Notes under the pieces: model-generated
Database searches by the model: none
Told to the model about the DNA's origin: nothing
The model's input: only the letters and a program-made list of their open reading frames with translations
Translations under genes and position numbers: made by a program
DNA from: Floricoccus tropicus
Lineage (GTDB): Bacteria > Bacillota > Bacilli > Lactobacillales > Streptococcaceae
Assembly (NCBI RefSeq): GCF_001832905.1
Contig: NZ_MKIR01000001.1
Coordinates: forward strand, 62,001 to 126,000
Direction: 5' to 3'
DNA length: 64,000 nucleotides
In this document: positions 43,417-51,765 of the stretch, piece after piece
How positions within the stretch are numbered: position 1 is the first letter of the stretch
How the letters are laid out: every line of letters begins with the position of its first letter

Positions 43417-44651
43417 TCTTCATCCCATCCCTTCATCAAAATTACTGCATTATGACCACCAAAACCAAGTGAATTACTCAAGGCATATTTAACACTGGCA
43501 TTTTGACTTTGATTTTTTATAATATTTAAGTCGATTTCTGGGTCCATATTTTCAATATTTATACTAGGTGGAAGAAATTGGTGTTCCAATGCTTCAAGAA
43601 GCACGACTGCCTCTACACCGCCTGCTGCACCGAGTAAATGACCTGTCATTGATTTTGTAGAAGATACTGGAACCTTGCTTCCATATTCACCAAGACCATA
43701 ATGGATGGCTGTTGCTTCACTTGAATCATTAGCTGGTGTACTAGTTCCATGTGCATTTACATAATCAACTTGTTCTGGCTCAATCCCTGCTTCGTTGAGC
43801 GCAAATTTAATGGCTTTACCTGCACCTGACCCATCAGGATTTGGAGCAGTCATATGATATGCATCACAGTTTGCACCATACCCTACTACTTCAGCAATTA
43901 TTTTTGCTCCGCGTTTTTGTGCATGTTCAAGTGACTCTAAAACCAAAATTCCTGCACCTTCACCCATTACAAATCCATCACGATTCTTATCAAATGGTCT
44001 TGAACCTTTGTCTTTGTCAGTTTGTTTGCTTAAGGCTGTAAGTGATGCAAATCCTGCAATACCAATTTCACAAATTGTAGATTCAGCACCGCCTGCTAAA
44101 ATTACATCTGAGTATCCATGCTTAATGTTTCGATAAGCTTCACCGATTGAATGAGTACCTGACGCACAGGCTGTAACAGTGCTGGTACAAATACCTTTTG
44201 CTCCTACTCGTAAGGCAATATTTCCTGCAACCATATTGACAATAGACATGGGCACAAATAATGGTGATACACGACTTGCACCTTTATCGTTCATTCTGCT
44301 TACCTGATCTTGAATTGTTGGAAGTCCTCCAATACCTGAGCCAACCATAACACCAAAGCGATCTTGGTCAACAAGCTCTTTATCAAGATTTGCCATTTGA
44401 AGGGCATCAAGACTGGCATGAATTCCATATATTGAAAACAAGTCCATTCGCTTGGCATCTTTTTTTGTAAAGTATTTTTCTAGCGGGAAGTCTTTGACCT
44501 CTCCAGCAAGGTTAACACCAGTATTAGTAGAATCAAAACGAGTAATTTTATCAATACCATTTGTTCCTTTTTTCAAACTTTCAAGGAAGTCCTCTTTATT
44601 ATTTCCAATTGGCGATACAACGCCATATCCTGTAACTACAACTCTTTGCAT
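43413..44651 (-). CDS. fabF: 3-oxoacyl-ACP synthase II
   Basis: The 412-residue condensing enzyme extends acyl-ACP with malonyl-ACP. The Cys-His-His triad is present: Cys in TACASGTHSIGEA, His in NAHGTSTPAND and His in STKSMTGHLLGAAG. It is the only FabF/FabB enzyme in the cluster; in Lactococcus a single FabF is known to do both the saturated and unsaturated elongation. Confidence 0.98.
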   Translation of the reverse strand: MQRVVVTGYGVVSPIGNNKEDFLESLKKGTNGIDKITRFDSTNTGVNLAGEVKDFPLEKYFTKKDAKRMDLFSIYGIHASLDALQMANLDKELVDQDRFGVMVGSGIGGLPTIQDQVSRMNDKGASRVSPLFVPMSIVNMVAGNIALRVGAKGICTSTVTACASGTHSIGEAYRNIKHGYSDVILAGGAESTICEIGIAGFASLTALSKQTDKDKGSRPFDKNRDGFVMGEGAGILVLESLEHAQKRGAKIIAEVVGYGANCDAYHMTAPNPDGSGAGKAIKFALNEAGIEPEQVDYVNAHGTSTPANDSSEATAIHYGLGEYGSKVPVSSTKSMTGHLLGAAGGVEAVVLLEALEHQFLPPSINIENMDPEIDLNIIKNQSQNASVKYALSNSLGFGGHNAVILMKGWDEE

Positions 44652-44662
44652 TGTATACCTTT

Positions 44663-45400
44663 CTATCCGTTCATAACCATTCCGCCGTCAACATTTATCA
44701 CTTGACCTGTAATATATGGACTTTTGGCTAAGAATACTGCAAGTTCAGCAACATCATCAACACTCCCAAAGCGGTTCAGTGGAATTGTTGCCTTAATTTG
44801 CTCCTTAACATTATCTGAGAGAATATCTGTCATTTCAGTTTCAATGAAACCTGGTGCAATAGTGTTGGACCTAACATTACGACTAGCGCCTTCTCTTGCC
44901 ATGCTCTTAGACATTCCAATAATCCCAGCCTTACTTGCTGCATAATTTGCTTGACCAAGATTACCAAGTTGTGCCGAAACACTTGATAGGTTGATGATGA
45001 CGCCATATCTTTGCTTCATCATTTTTTTAAATATTTGTTGACTTACATTAAATGTTCCCGTCAGATTTGTCGAGATTACATCATCAAAATCACTAGCCTT
45101 CATCCGTAGAAAAAGAGAATCTTTTGTAATGCCCGCATTATTAATCAAAATATCAATAGTGCCTAACTGCTCTTCGACTTTTTTGAGCATATTTGCTACA
45201 TCTTCAAAGGATGAAATATCCCCAGTAGCAGCTATACATTTAACACCATTAGCTGCTATTTCATTTATCAAATTCTCTGAGATTTCAGAACGACCATTTA
45301 AAATAATATTTGCTCCTTCTTGGGCAAATTTTTTAGCAATTGCAAGTCCAATACCTCTACTACTTCCTGTAACAAGAACTGTCTTATCTTTTAAATCCAT
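44663..45400 (-). CDS. fabG: 3-oxoacyl-ACP reductase
   Basis: The 245-residue short-chain dehydrogenase reduces 3-oxoacyl-ACP with NADPH. It has the TGSSRGIG cofactor loop, NNAGITKD, and the Ser-Tyr-Lys site with YAASKAG. The ATG at 45400 matches the family start MDLKDKTVLVTG; its RBS GAGGGG lies in the last codons of fabD. An earlier in-frame ATG at 45418 has no RBS. Confidence 0.98.
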   Translation of the reverse strand: MDLKDKTVLVTGSSRGIGLAIAKKFAQEGANIILNGRSEISENLINEIAANGVKCIAATGDISSFEDVANMLKKVEEQLGTIDILINNAGITKDSLFLRMKASDFDDVISTNLTGTFNVSQQIFKKMMKQRYGVIINLSSVSAQLGNLGQANYAASKAGIIGMSKSMAREGASRNVRSNTIAPGFIETEMTDILSDNVKEQIKATIPLNRFGSVDDVAELAVFLAKSPYITGQVINVDGGMVMNG

Positions 45401-45407
45401 ATTATTT

Positions 45408-46328
45408 CTACCCCTCATAAGAATCTAAGAAATTTTGCAAAGATTTAATATCCTCAATATTATAAGTTTCAAGATTTTTATCTATCTTTTTAACAAAAGA
45501 TGTTAAAGTCTTGCCAGGTCCAATTTCAACAAAACGTCCAACTCCTAGATTTATCATTTCATCAATAGTTTGATAGAAACGAACTGGAGACATTACCTGC
45601 CTGGCAAGTAAATCATCAAGTTGATCTTTCTGCATAATTTCGGCTTGAACATTACCAATAATTGGTGTGTTCATTTCTTGCCATTCAGTTTCAGAAAATA
45701 TCTTTGCAAGTTCTCTTGAAACTGGCTCATAAACTTTTGTATGAAAGGGGCCACTAACGTTCAAGGGAATTATCTTTTTATGACCCTCTTCTTTTAAGAT
45801 AGCAACAAATTCATCAACTGCTTCACTTTCTCCTCCGACCACAATTTGTTTAGGAGTATTATAATTTGCTACTGAAACCAGACCATCAACCTGTTCAGAT
45901 GCCTGCTCAATAATAGAAATTGGAGTATTTAAAACTGCTACCATTTTCCCAAAGTTTTTGGGCACGGCAGCAGACATTAAGTTACTTCTTTTTTTAACAA
46001 GCATTAGACAATTAGAAAAGTCAATAGCACCAGATGCCACAAGAGCAGAATATTCCCCAAGACTTAGTCCTGCAACATAGTCAGCCTCAATCTTGTTATT
46101 TCTTAAAATGCTTAATATACCATTTGAAATGGTAAATACAGCAGGTTGAGTATATTCAGTTTCATTTAAAAGGTCATTTTCGGTAAAAACTATTTCTTTT
46201 AAATCATAGCCAAGAATATCACTGGCCTGATCGAATACTTTCCTGAACTCAGATTCATTTTGGTAGAGATCAAGTCCCATACCAACATATTGTGAACCCT
46301 GTCCACTAAATAGAAATGCTGTTTTCAT
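45408..46328 (-). CDS. fabD: Malonyl-CoA:ACP transacylase
   Basis: The 306-residue enzyme loads malonyl groups on ACP. FLFSGQGSQYVGMG opens the family, the nucleophile Ser is in AGLSLGEYSAL, and His in VSGPFHTKVYEP. It lies between acpP (5-base gap) and fabG. Confidence 0.98.
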   Translation of the reverse strand: MKTAFLFSGQGSQYVGMGLDLYQNESEFRKVFDQASDILGYDLKEIVFTENDLLNETEYTQPAVFTISNGILSILRNNKIEADYVAGLSLGEYSALVASGAIDFSNCLMLVKKRSNLMSAAVPKNFGKMVAVLNTPISIIEQASEQVDGLVSVANYNTPKQIVVGGESEAVDEFVAILKEEGHKKIIPLNVSGPFHTKVYEPVSRELAKIFSETEWQEMNTPIIGNVQAEIMQKDQLDDLLARQVMSPVRFYQTIDEMINLGVGRFVEIGPGKTLTSFVKKIDKNLETYNIEDIKSLQNFLDSYEG

Positions 46329-46333
46329 AACAT

Positions 46334-46558
46334 TTACTTTGTTGCATTATCAACGTAGACTACTAAATCTTCAACAGTATTGATAGGTTCAGTTGTATCA
46401 ATTTCAATATCAAATTCATCTTCAATCTCATTAATTACTTGGAAAATATCCAAAGAGTCCGCATCTAAATCTTTAGTGAAATTAGTTTGAAGCGTAATAT
46501 CTTCAGTATTTTTATCTAGTTCTTCAGCAATAATTTCTTGAATTTTTTCGAATGTCAT
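46334..46558 (-). CDS. acpP: Acyl carrier protein
   Basis: The 74-residue acidic helical protein carries the 4'-phosphopantetheine serine in [13 protein letters not shown]. It is the fatty acid carrier for the surrounding enzymes. Length and acidity are normal. Confidence 0.98.
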   Translation of the reverse strand: MTFEKIQEIIAEELDKNTEDITLQTNFTKDLDADSLDIFQVINEIEDEFDIEIDTTEPINTVEDLVVYVDNATK

Positions 46559-46579
46559 AATAGTTTCTCCTATTTATTT

Positions 46580-47548
46580 CTATAATTTTATAAGTATGTT
46601 TCCCCAAGTCAGTCCACCACCAAAAGCTGATAAAAGAATTTGCTGGCCACTTCCGAGGGTTAAAATTTCATTTTTAATGGCTTCATCCAACAAGATTGCT
46701 ACTGATGCACTTGATGTATTGCCGTATTTTTCAATATTTTGTAAGAATTTTTCTCGAGGTTGTCCAATTTTCTTGGAAACTTGATCTAAAATCCTAGCAT
46801 TTGCTTGGTGTAACAAATAATAATCTATTTGCTCTGAATAATCTTTTATTGTTTTGCTTACATTACCTACTACAAATGAAAAAATTTGTCTTCCATCCAT
46901 TGATAGCTTTTCAAGTGAATTTTCTTTACTTGATGAATCACTTTTAACCCAAGGATTAGTAACAGGTGACTTACCTGACTGTAAGCAATTTGCTTTTTCT
47001 CCCTGAGCATAAAGATTGCTTGAAAGGATGTGCTGTTCTTGACTAGATTCCAGTATGACGCCTCCAGCACCGTCTCCAAAGAGAACTGCTGTCGAGCGAT
47101 CTGACCAATCAACTGCCTTCGACATTACATCTCCTGCAATAACCATGCCCCTTTTATTACTAGCACCAACCATTTTCTCAGCGACTGTTAAGGCATATAC
47201 GAAACCAGAGCATGCTGCTGAGACATCAAGTGCCCAGGCATTTTTTGCTTCAATAGCTCCTTGGACAATGCAAGCAGTCGATGGGCTTTGGTAATCTGGA
47301 GTCATACTTGCAACGATTATAAAATCTATATCATTTGCATCAAGACCTGATTCATCCAACATTTTTTTAGCTACTTCAATACACAAATCAGATGTGTCTT
47401 GTCCAGTTGAAATATGTCGCTCTTTGATACCTGTTCGTGAATATATCCACTCATCATTTGTATCAAGTATTTGGCTAAGGTCATCATTGGTTACAACATT
47501 ATCAGGTGTATAGGATGCAGTTGCAATTATTTTTGCAAATTGTCCCAT
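46580..47548 (-). CDS. fabH: 3-oxoacyl-ACP synthase III
   Basis: The 322-residue enzyme starts the chain by condensing acetyl-CoA with malonyl-ACP. The triad is visible: Cys in VSAACSGFVYAL, His in LLHQANARI, and Asn in YGNTSSASV. It follows fabT after 3 bases. Confidence 0.98.
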   Translation of the reverse strand: MGQFAKIIATASYTPDNVVTNDDLSQILDTNDEWIYSRTGIKERHISTGQDTSDLCIEVAKKMLDESGLDANDIDFIIVASMTPDYQSPSTACIVQGAIEAKNAWALDVSAACSGFVYALTVAEKMVGASNKRGMVIAGDVMSKAVDWSDRSTAVLFGDGAGGVILESSQEQHILSSNLYAQGEKANCLQSGKSPVTNPWVKSDSSSKENSLEKLSMDGRQIFSFVVGNVSKTIKDYSEQIDYYLLHQANARILDQVSKKIGQPREKFLQNIEKYGNTSSASVAILLDEAIKNEILTLGSGQQILLSAFGGGLTWGNILIKL

Positions 47549-47551
47549 TAT

Positions 47552-47989
47552 TTACTCCTTGATTAAGAATGAATGAAGATTTTTTAAACCGCTTGTTAGG
47601 GCTGAAACTTCATCATCGTTCATACCTTCAATCACTTGATTTATCATTTTATAGTGAAATGATTCATGGGCACGATAGACAAGACGTCCTTTTTTGGTTA
47701 AACCAAGTTTTACAACTCGCTTGTCATCCTCACTTCTTAGCCTTTCAACGTAACCCTTTTTAACTAGCTTATCAATCGCCGTAGTAAGAGTTCCCAAAGT
47801 TACCGAAAGTTCTTTTGCAACATCAGTTGCAGTTTTCTTTTTGTACATACCTATCTTATCGATGGTATGGATTTCTTTTATTGATAAATCACTGAAGTTC
47901 TCAGCCTTGAGCTGCTTCTCTTCTAAATCAATAATATCGTTATAAACGATAACTAGTAGTTCATTTATTTGTTTTAATTCAGGTGACAT
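47552..47989 (-). CDS. fabT: FabT, MarR-type repressor of fatty acid synthesis
   Basis: The 145-residue winged-helix protein is the first gene of the fab operon, the position of FabT in streptococci and lactococci. The helix-turn-helix covers KKTATDVAKELSVTLGTLTTAIDKLVKKGYVER (as TATDVAKELS and TLTTAIDKLV). FabT with acyl-ACP as corepressor is known to repress fab genes at TTTGA-type dyads, and such dyads occur before this gene and before fabI. The ATG at 47989 has AAGGA upstream; the ATG at 48004 has no RBS. Confidence 0.96.
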   Translation of the reverse strand: MSPELKQINELLVIVYNDIIDLEEKQLKAENFSDLSIKEIHTIDKIGMYKKKTATDVAKELSVTLGTLTTAIDKLVKKGYVERLRSEDDKRVVKLGLTKKGRLVYRAHESFHYKMINQVIEGMNDDEVSALTSGLKNLHSFLIKE

Positions 47990-48023
47990 TTTTTTATCCT
48001 TCATAATTTTTAATTCAAATTAC

Positions 48024-48064
48024 TTTGATAATCAAACTATAAATTATTTATAAAAAAAATGCAA
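48024..48064 (-). promoter_or_regulatory. fabT operon promoter and FabT box
   Basis: On the minus strand TTGCAT (48059-48064) and TATAGT (48036-48041) are 17 bp apart. TTTGATTATCAAA (48024-48036), a perfect dyad with one central base, starts at the edge of the -10 and covers the start point. This matches the known FabT box core and implies autoregulation. Confidence 0.9.
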
Positions 48065-48071
48065 GTAAAAT

Positions 48072-48506
48072 TTATTTGTCTCCGACAATAAATGTAAATT
48101 GACATGTTACTTTATTTTCACCATTCACTGTAGCCCAGGCATTTGCAGTACCAACACTACCTTTTATTTTTATTATTTCAAAATTTAAATCCATAATATC
48201 ATTCGGTCTTACTTGATCGATAAATTCAACCTTATTAAAACCACCAATATATGCAGTCTTACCCAAAAACTCAGGTGATTTCAATATTAATATTGAACCT
48301 GCTTGTGCAAGTGTTTCAACAATCAAAAGACCTGGCATAGAAGCATCTTCAAAAGAATTTTTAAAAAAATCCTCGTTGTTACTTACGTTTTTTCTTGCAA
48401 CAATTTTTTTACCAGCATCTATTGATATTACACTATCAATATACAAAATGGGATATCTATTTGGAATTGTATCTAAAATATCTTTTCTGGTTAATATTTC
48501 ATTCAC
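48072..48506 (-). CDS. FabZ-like hotdog protein lacking catalytic histidines
   Basis: The 144-residue protein is plainly a FabZ paralog: RYPILYIDSV, MPGLLIVETLAQAGS and the rest align along the full length with the operon FabZ. However, the catalytic segment reads FFKNSFEDASMPG where FabZ has [14 protein letters not shown], so His50 is replaced by Ser51 and Gly by Asn; PHRYP is PNRYP. Glu64 remains. Start GTG behind AAGGAGG. It is divergent from fabI and shares its control region. Possibilities are a regulator or dimer partner of FabZ, an ACP-binding scaffold, or a changed activity such as isomerisation. It is intact, with no sign of decay. Confidence 0.9.
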   Translation of the reverse strand: MNEILTRKDILDTIPNRYPILYIDSVISIDAGKKIVARKNVSNNEDFFKNSFEDASMPGLLIVETLAQAGSILILKSPEFLGKTAYIGGFNKVEFIDQVRPNDIMDLNFEIIKIKGSVGTANAWATVNGENKVTCQFTFIVGDK

Positions 48507-48575
48507 AAAATGTCCTCCTTAATTTTATGAATACAAAAGTATCATAGTTTTAAAAATAAATCAAGCAAAATTTAA

Positions 48576-48607
48576 TTTGACAATCAAAGTATTTTATTTA
48601 ATAATAT
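48576..48607 (+). promoter_or_regulatory. fabI promoter with overlapping FabT box
   Basis: TTGACA (48577-48582) is followed at 16-19 bp by TAATAA/TAATAT (48599-48607). TTTGACAATCAAA (48576-48588) is a FabT-like dyad (TTTGA/TCAAA) covering the -35, so FabT could shut fabI. The divergent FabZ-like gene has its own likely promoter (TTGCTT, 16 bp, TATGAT) in the same gap. Confidence 0.82.
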
Positions 48608-48645
48608 TCATGTTTAGTAAATTAAAAATGAGATTAGGAGATCTT

Positions 48646-49401
48646 ATGGGATTCTTAGATGGAAAAAAAATAGTAGTTATGGGCGTAGCCAATAAAAAAA
48701 GTATTGCTTGGGGTTGTGCCAAGGCACTTATGGAACAAGGAGCTCAAGTAATCTATACCTACCAAAATGAACGAATGAAAAAATTAGTAGTAAAATTATT
48801 AGGAACAGAAGCAAATCTAGTTGAATGTGACGTTGCTTCAGATGACAGTATAGCTACTGCTTTTGCTACTATCAAAGAAGAATATGGAAATATCGATGGG
48901 CTAGTACATGCCATTGCTTATGCAAATAAGGAGGATTTAGCAGGTTCAGTCGTAGATATCAGTCGCGATGGATTTTCACTTGCTCAAGATATATCTGCCT
49001 ATTCACTTATTGCCGTTTCTAAGGCTGCACAGCCTATCTTAAATGATAATGCAGGAATTGTAACTCTCACTTATTTAGGAGCTGAACGAGCCGTTCCTAA
49101 CTATAATATGATGGGGATTGCAAAAGCCGCCTTAGAGGCAAGTGTTCGCTATCTAGCTGCTGATTTATCACCACAAAATATTAGAGTCAATGCAATTTCA
49201 GCAGGTGCAATCAAAACACTAGCGGTTTCTGGTGTCAAAGACTACCAAAAACTAATTGAAATCTCAAAAGATCGTACACCAAGCAAGGTTGGTGTTACAA
49301 TTGAGGAGGTTGGAAATGCCTGTGCTTTCTTAATTAGCCCCCTTTCAAGTGGTATTATTGGAGAAGTAATTTTTGTTGATAAAGGTGTGCATCTTTCATA
49401 A
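48646..49401 (+). CDS. fabI: Enoyl-ACP reductase FabI
   Basis: The 251-residue SDR enzyme reduces trans-2-enoyl-ACP with NAD(P)H, closing each elongation round. The start MGFLDGKKIVVMGVANKKSIAWGC is the FabI nucleotide site (seen in parts), and the Tyr-x6-Lys site lies in VPNYNMMGIAKAAL. ATG 48646 has TTAGGAG 5 bases upstream; the open frame extends back to a TTG at 48577 which is actually the -35 box. FabI is the target of triclosan-type inhibitors. No FabK is seen here. Confidence 0.97.
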   Translation: MGFLDGKKIVVMGVANKKSIAWGCAKALMEQGAQVIYTYQNERMKKLVVKLLGTEANLVECDVASDDSIATAFATIKEEYGNIDGLVHAIAYANKEDLAGSVVDISRDGFSLAQDISAYSLIAVSKAAQPILNDNAGIVTLTYLGAERAVPNYNMMGIAKAALEASVRYLAADLSPQNIRVNAISAGAIKTLAVSGVKDYQKLIEISKDRTPSKVGVTIEEVGNACAFLISPLSSGIIGEVIFVDKGVHLS

Positions 49402-49446
49402 AAATATATATTTTAAGAGTATACACTGATTAGACTTTATAACGCA

Positions 49447-49481
49447 AAAAAATAGTCCTTATTACTAAGGGACTATTTTTT
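49447..49481. terminator. Bidirectional terminator overlapping a stop codon
   Basis: AAATAGTCCTTA and TAAGGGACTATTT pair with one bulged G. It ends fabI on the + strand; its right arm includes the TAG (49473-49475) and last lysine codons of the convergent small gene. Confidence 0.8.
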
Positions 49482-49775
49482 CTTTGTGAAAGTTACAATA
49501 TTTGTCATACCAAGCATACCTTTTTTAGCAACTTGTTGAAATTTCATTTCTTTATTTGATACTTTTTCAATAATATATCTGGTACCATTCTTTACCGAAG
49601 CAAATATTATTTGATTTTCATCTTCTGATTCGATAATTATATTTTTATTAAACCCTAAATCCTCATCTGTCATTATCCATTCATCATCATTCTTAGAAAA
49701 ACTATAGCTAGTTTCCCATTCTTGACAATACCATGAACCAATAAGCCAGTTGTTAGATCCTTCAAAATTTTCCAT
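49473..49775 (-). CDS. Small acidic protein of unknown function
   Basis: The 100-residue protein is not recognised. It looks like a small beta-barrel or lipocalin-type fold: WLIGSWYCQEWETSYSFSKNDDEWIMTDED-like short strands (Trp-Gly/Ser-Trp pattern) up to a final MTNIVTFTKKK. No signal peptide. The ATG at 49775 is chosen since TTTGGAG lies 9 bases upstream. The gene is monocistronic between two terminators. Confidence 0.75.
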   Translation of the reverse strand: MENFEGSNNWLIGSWYCQEWETSYSFSKNDDEWIMTDEDLGFNKNIIIESEDENQIIFASVKNGTRYIIEKVSNKEMKFQQVAKKGMLGMTNIVTFTKKK

Positions 49776-49808
49776 AATACACTTCTCCAAATTATTTATA
49801 AATTCTTT

Positions 49809-49839
49809 AAAAAATCACTTCCGAAAAAGTGATTTTTTT
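49809..49839 (-). terminator. Terminator of lepA
   Basis: AAAAAATCACTT and AAGTGATTTTTTT with a 6-base loop, right after the lepA stop on the minus strand. Confidence 0.88.
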
Positions 49840-49842
49840 ATT

Positions 49843-51675
49843 TTATTCTTCATCCATGCTAAGTACACTCAAGAAGGCTTCTTGCGGTACTTCTACACTT
49901 CCGATTGATTTCATACGTTTCTTACCTGCTTTTTGTTTTTCAAGCAGTTTTCTCTTACGTGATACGTCACCACCATAACACTTAGCAAGTACGTTTTTAC
50001 GAAGAGCTTTAATATCAGATCTTGCCACAATTTTATGCCCGATTGCTGCTTGAATTGGTACTTCAAATTGTTGACGAGGAATGATTTTCTTCAGTTTTTC
50101 TACAATTAATTTTCCACGCTCATAGGCAAAATCCTTATGTACGATAAATGATAGAGCATCAACCTTCTCACCATTCAATAGAATATCCATTTTAACCAAG
50201 CGGCTTGGACGGTATTCGCTTATCTCGTAGTCGAAACTTGCGTAACCTTTAGTAGAACTTTTTAGCTTATCGAAGAAATCATAAACGATTTCTGATAGTG
50301 GAATTTGATAGATTATGTTAACTCGGTTGTCGTCAATGTAATCCATTGTTACAAACTCACCACGTTTACGTTGAGCAAGGTCCATAACGGCTCCAACGTA
50401 GTCTGACGGTACCATGATTTGTGCCTTCACGAATGGTTCTTCAATGTTTTCAATCTTAGTTGGATCAGGGAATTCACTAGGGTTAGAAACTACGATGTTT
50501 TCACCATCTGTTGTATTGACTTTATAGATAACACTTGGTGCTGTCATGATAAGGTCAAGGTTAAATTCGCGCTCCAAACGTTCTTGAATAACGTCCATAT
50601 GGAGAAGACCCAAGAATCCACAACGGAAACCAAAACCAAGGGCTTGAGATGTTTCAGGCTCGAATGTTAAACTTGCATCATTTAATTGAAGTTTTTCAAG
50701 GGCTTCACGCAAGTCATTATAGCGATTACTATCAATTGGATACAGACCACAGAATACCATTGGATTTAATTTCTTATATCCGTCTAGTGGCTCAGAAGCT
50801 GGGTTGTCAGCAAGAGTTACAGTATCACCTACACGAGTGTCAGCAACTGTCTTAATTGCAGCTGCGACGTAACCAACGTCTCCAGCCATCAAATAGTCAC
50901 GTCCAACTGCTTTAGGAGTAAAGATTCCAACTTCTGTTACATCAAAAGTTTTTCCATTACTCATCATTTGAATTTTATCGCCTGGTTTAACAACCCCATC
51001 CATGACACGGATGTTAAGGATAACTCCACGATAGGCATCATAAACAGAGTCAAAAATCAAAGCCTTAAGCGGTGCTTCAACATCACCTTCTGGTGCAGGA
51101 ACTTTTTCAACGATTTGTTCAAGAATCTCTTCAATTCCGATTCCTGCTTTTGCACTAGCAAGAACGGCATCACTAGCATCAAGACCGATTACATCTTCAA
51201 TCTCAGTACGTACACGTTCTGGATCAGCAGCTGGTAGGTCAATTTTGTTAATTACTGGCAAAATTTCAAGATCATTATCTAAGGCTAAATAAACATTAGC
51301 CATCGTTTGAGCTTCGATCCCTTGTGCAGCATCTACGACAAGAACTGCACCCTCACAGGCAGCAAGAGAACGAGATACTTCATAGGTAAAGTCAACGTGT
51401 CCTGGTGTGTCGATAAGGTGGAATATGTATGTTTCACCATCTTTTGCAGTGTAATTAAGCTCAATTGCATTTAGCTTAATTGTTATTCCACGCTCACGTT
51501 CCAAGTCCATTGAATCAAGCAATTGGTTTTGCATTTCACGCTTTGAAACGGTTTGAGTTTGCTCCAAAATACGGTCAGCCAAAGTCGATTTACCATGGTC
51601 AATATGCGCAATGATTGAGAAGTTACGAATCTTCTTCTGGCGCTCTTTTAATTCATTAATATTTATATTAGACAT
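49843..51675 (-). CDS. lepA: Elongation factor 4 (LepA)
   Basis: The 610-residue translational GTPase has G1 [11 protein letters not shown]3 DTPGH, G4 NKID, and the C-terminal basic LepA domain ending [20 protein letters not shown]. It acts on the ribosome, remobilising stalled or mis-translocated complexes. Monocistronic. A standard core gene with normal length. Confidence 0.98.
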   Translation of the reverse strand: MSNININELKERQKKIRNFSIIAHIDHGKSTLADRILEQTQTVSKREMQNQLLDSMDLERERGITIKLNAIELNYTAKDGETYIFHLIDTPGHVDFTYEVSRSLAACEGAVLVVDAAQGIEAQTMANVYLALDNDLEILPVINKIDLPAADPERVRTEIEDVIGLDASDAVLASAKAGIGIEEILEQIVEKVPAPEGDVEAPLKALIFDSVYDAYRGVILNIRVMDGVVKPGDKIQMMSNGKTFDVTEVGIFTPKAVGRDYLMAGDVGYVAAAIKTVADTRVGDTVTLADNPASEPLDGYKKLNPMVFCGLYPIDSNRYNDLREALEKLQLNDASLTFEPETSQALGFGFRCGFLGLLHMDVIQERLEREFNLDLIMTAPSVIYKVNTTDGENIVVSNPSEFPDPTKIENIEEPFVKAQIMVPSDYVGAVMDLAQRKRGEFVTMDYIDDNRVNIIYQIPLSEIVYDFFDKLKSSTKGYASFDYEISEYRPSRLVKMDILLNGEKVDALSFIVHKDFAYERGKLIVEKLKKIIPRQQFEVPIQAAIGHKIVARSDIKALRKNVLAKCYGGDVSRKRKLLEKQKAGKKRMKSIGSVEVPQEAFLSVLSMDEE

Positions 51676-51728
51676 TTAATTTCCTCATCACATTTTGATA
51701 ATCGTTTTATTATACCATAAATTACTAG

Positions 51729-51752
51729 CAAAAAGCACCCACTTGAGTGCTT
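51729..51752 (-). terminator. Terminator of the KAP NTPase gene
   Basis: AAGCAC-TCAAGTGG-GTGCTT followed by TTT on the minus strand, 13 bases after the stop. Confidence 0.75.
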
Positions 51753-51765
51753 AATCTTACATCCA

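Noticed and set aside
48577-48645. N-terminal extension of FabI from a TTG
   Set aside because: The TTG is the first part of the -35 box TTGACA; the ATG at 48646 has an RBS and matches the family start.
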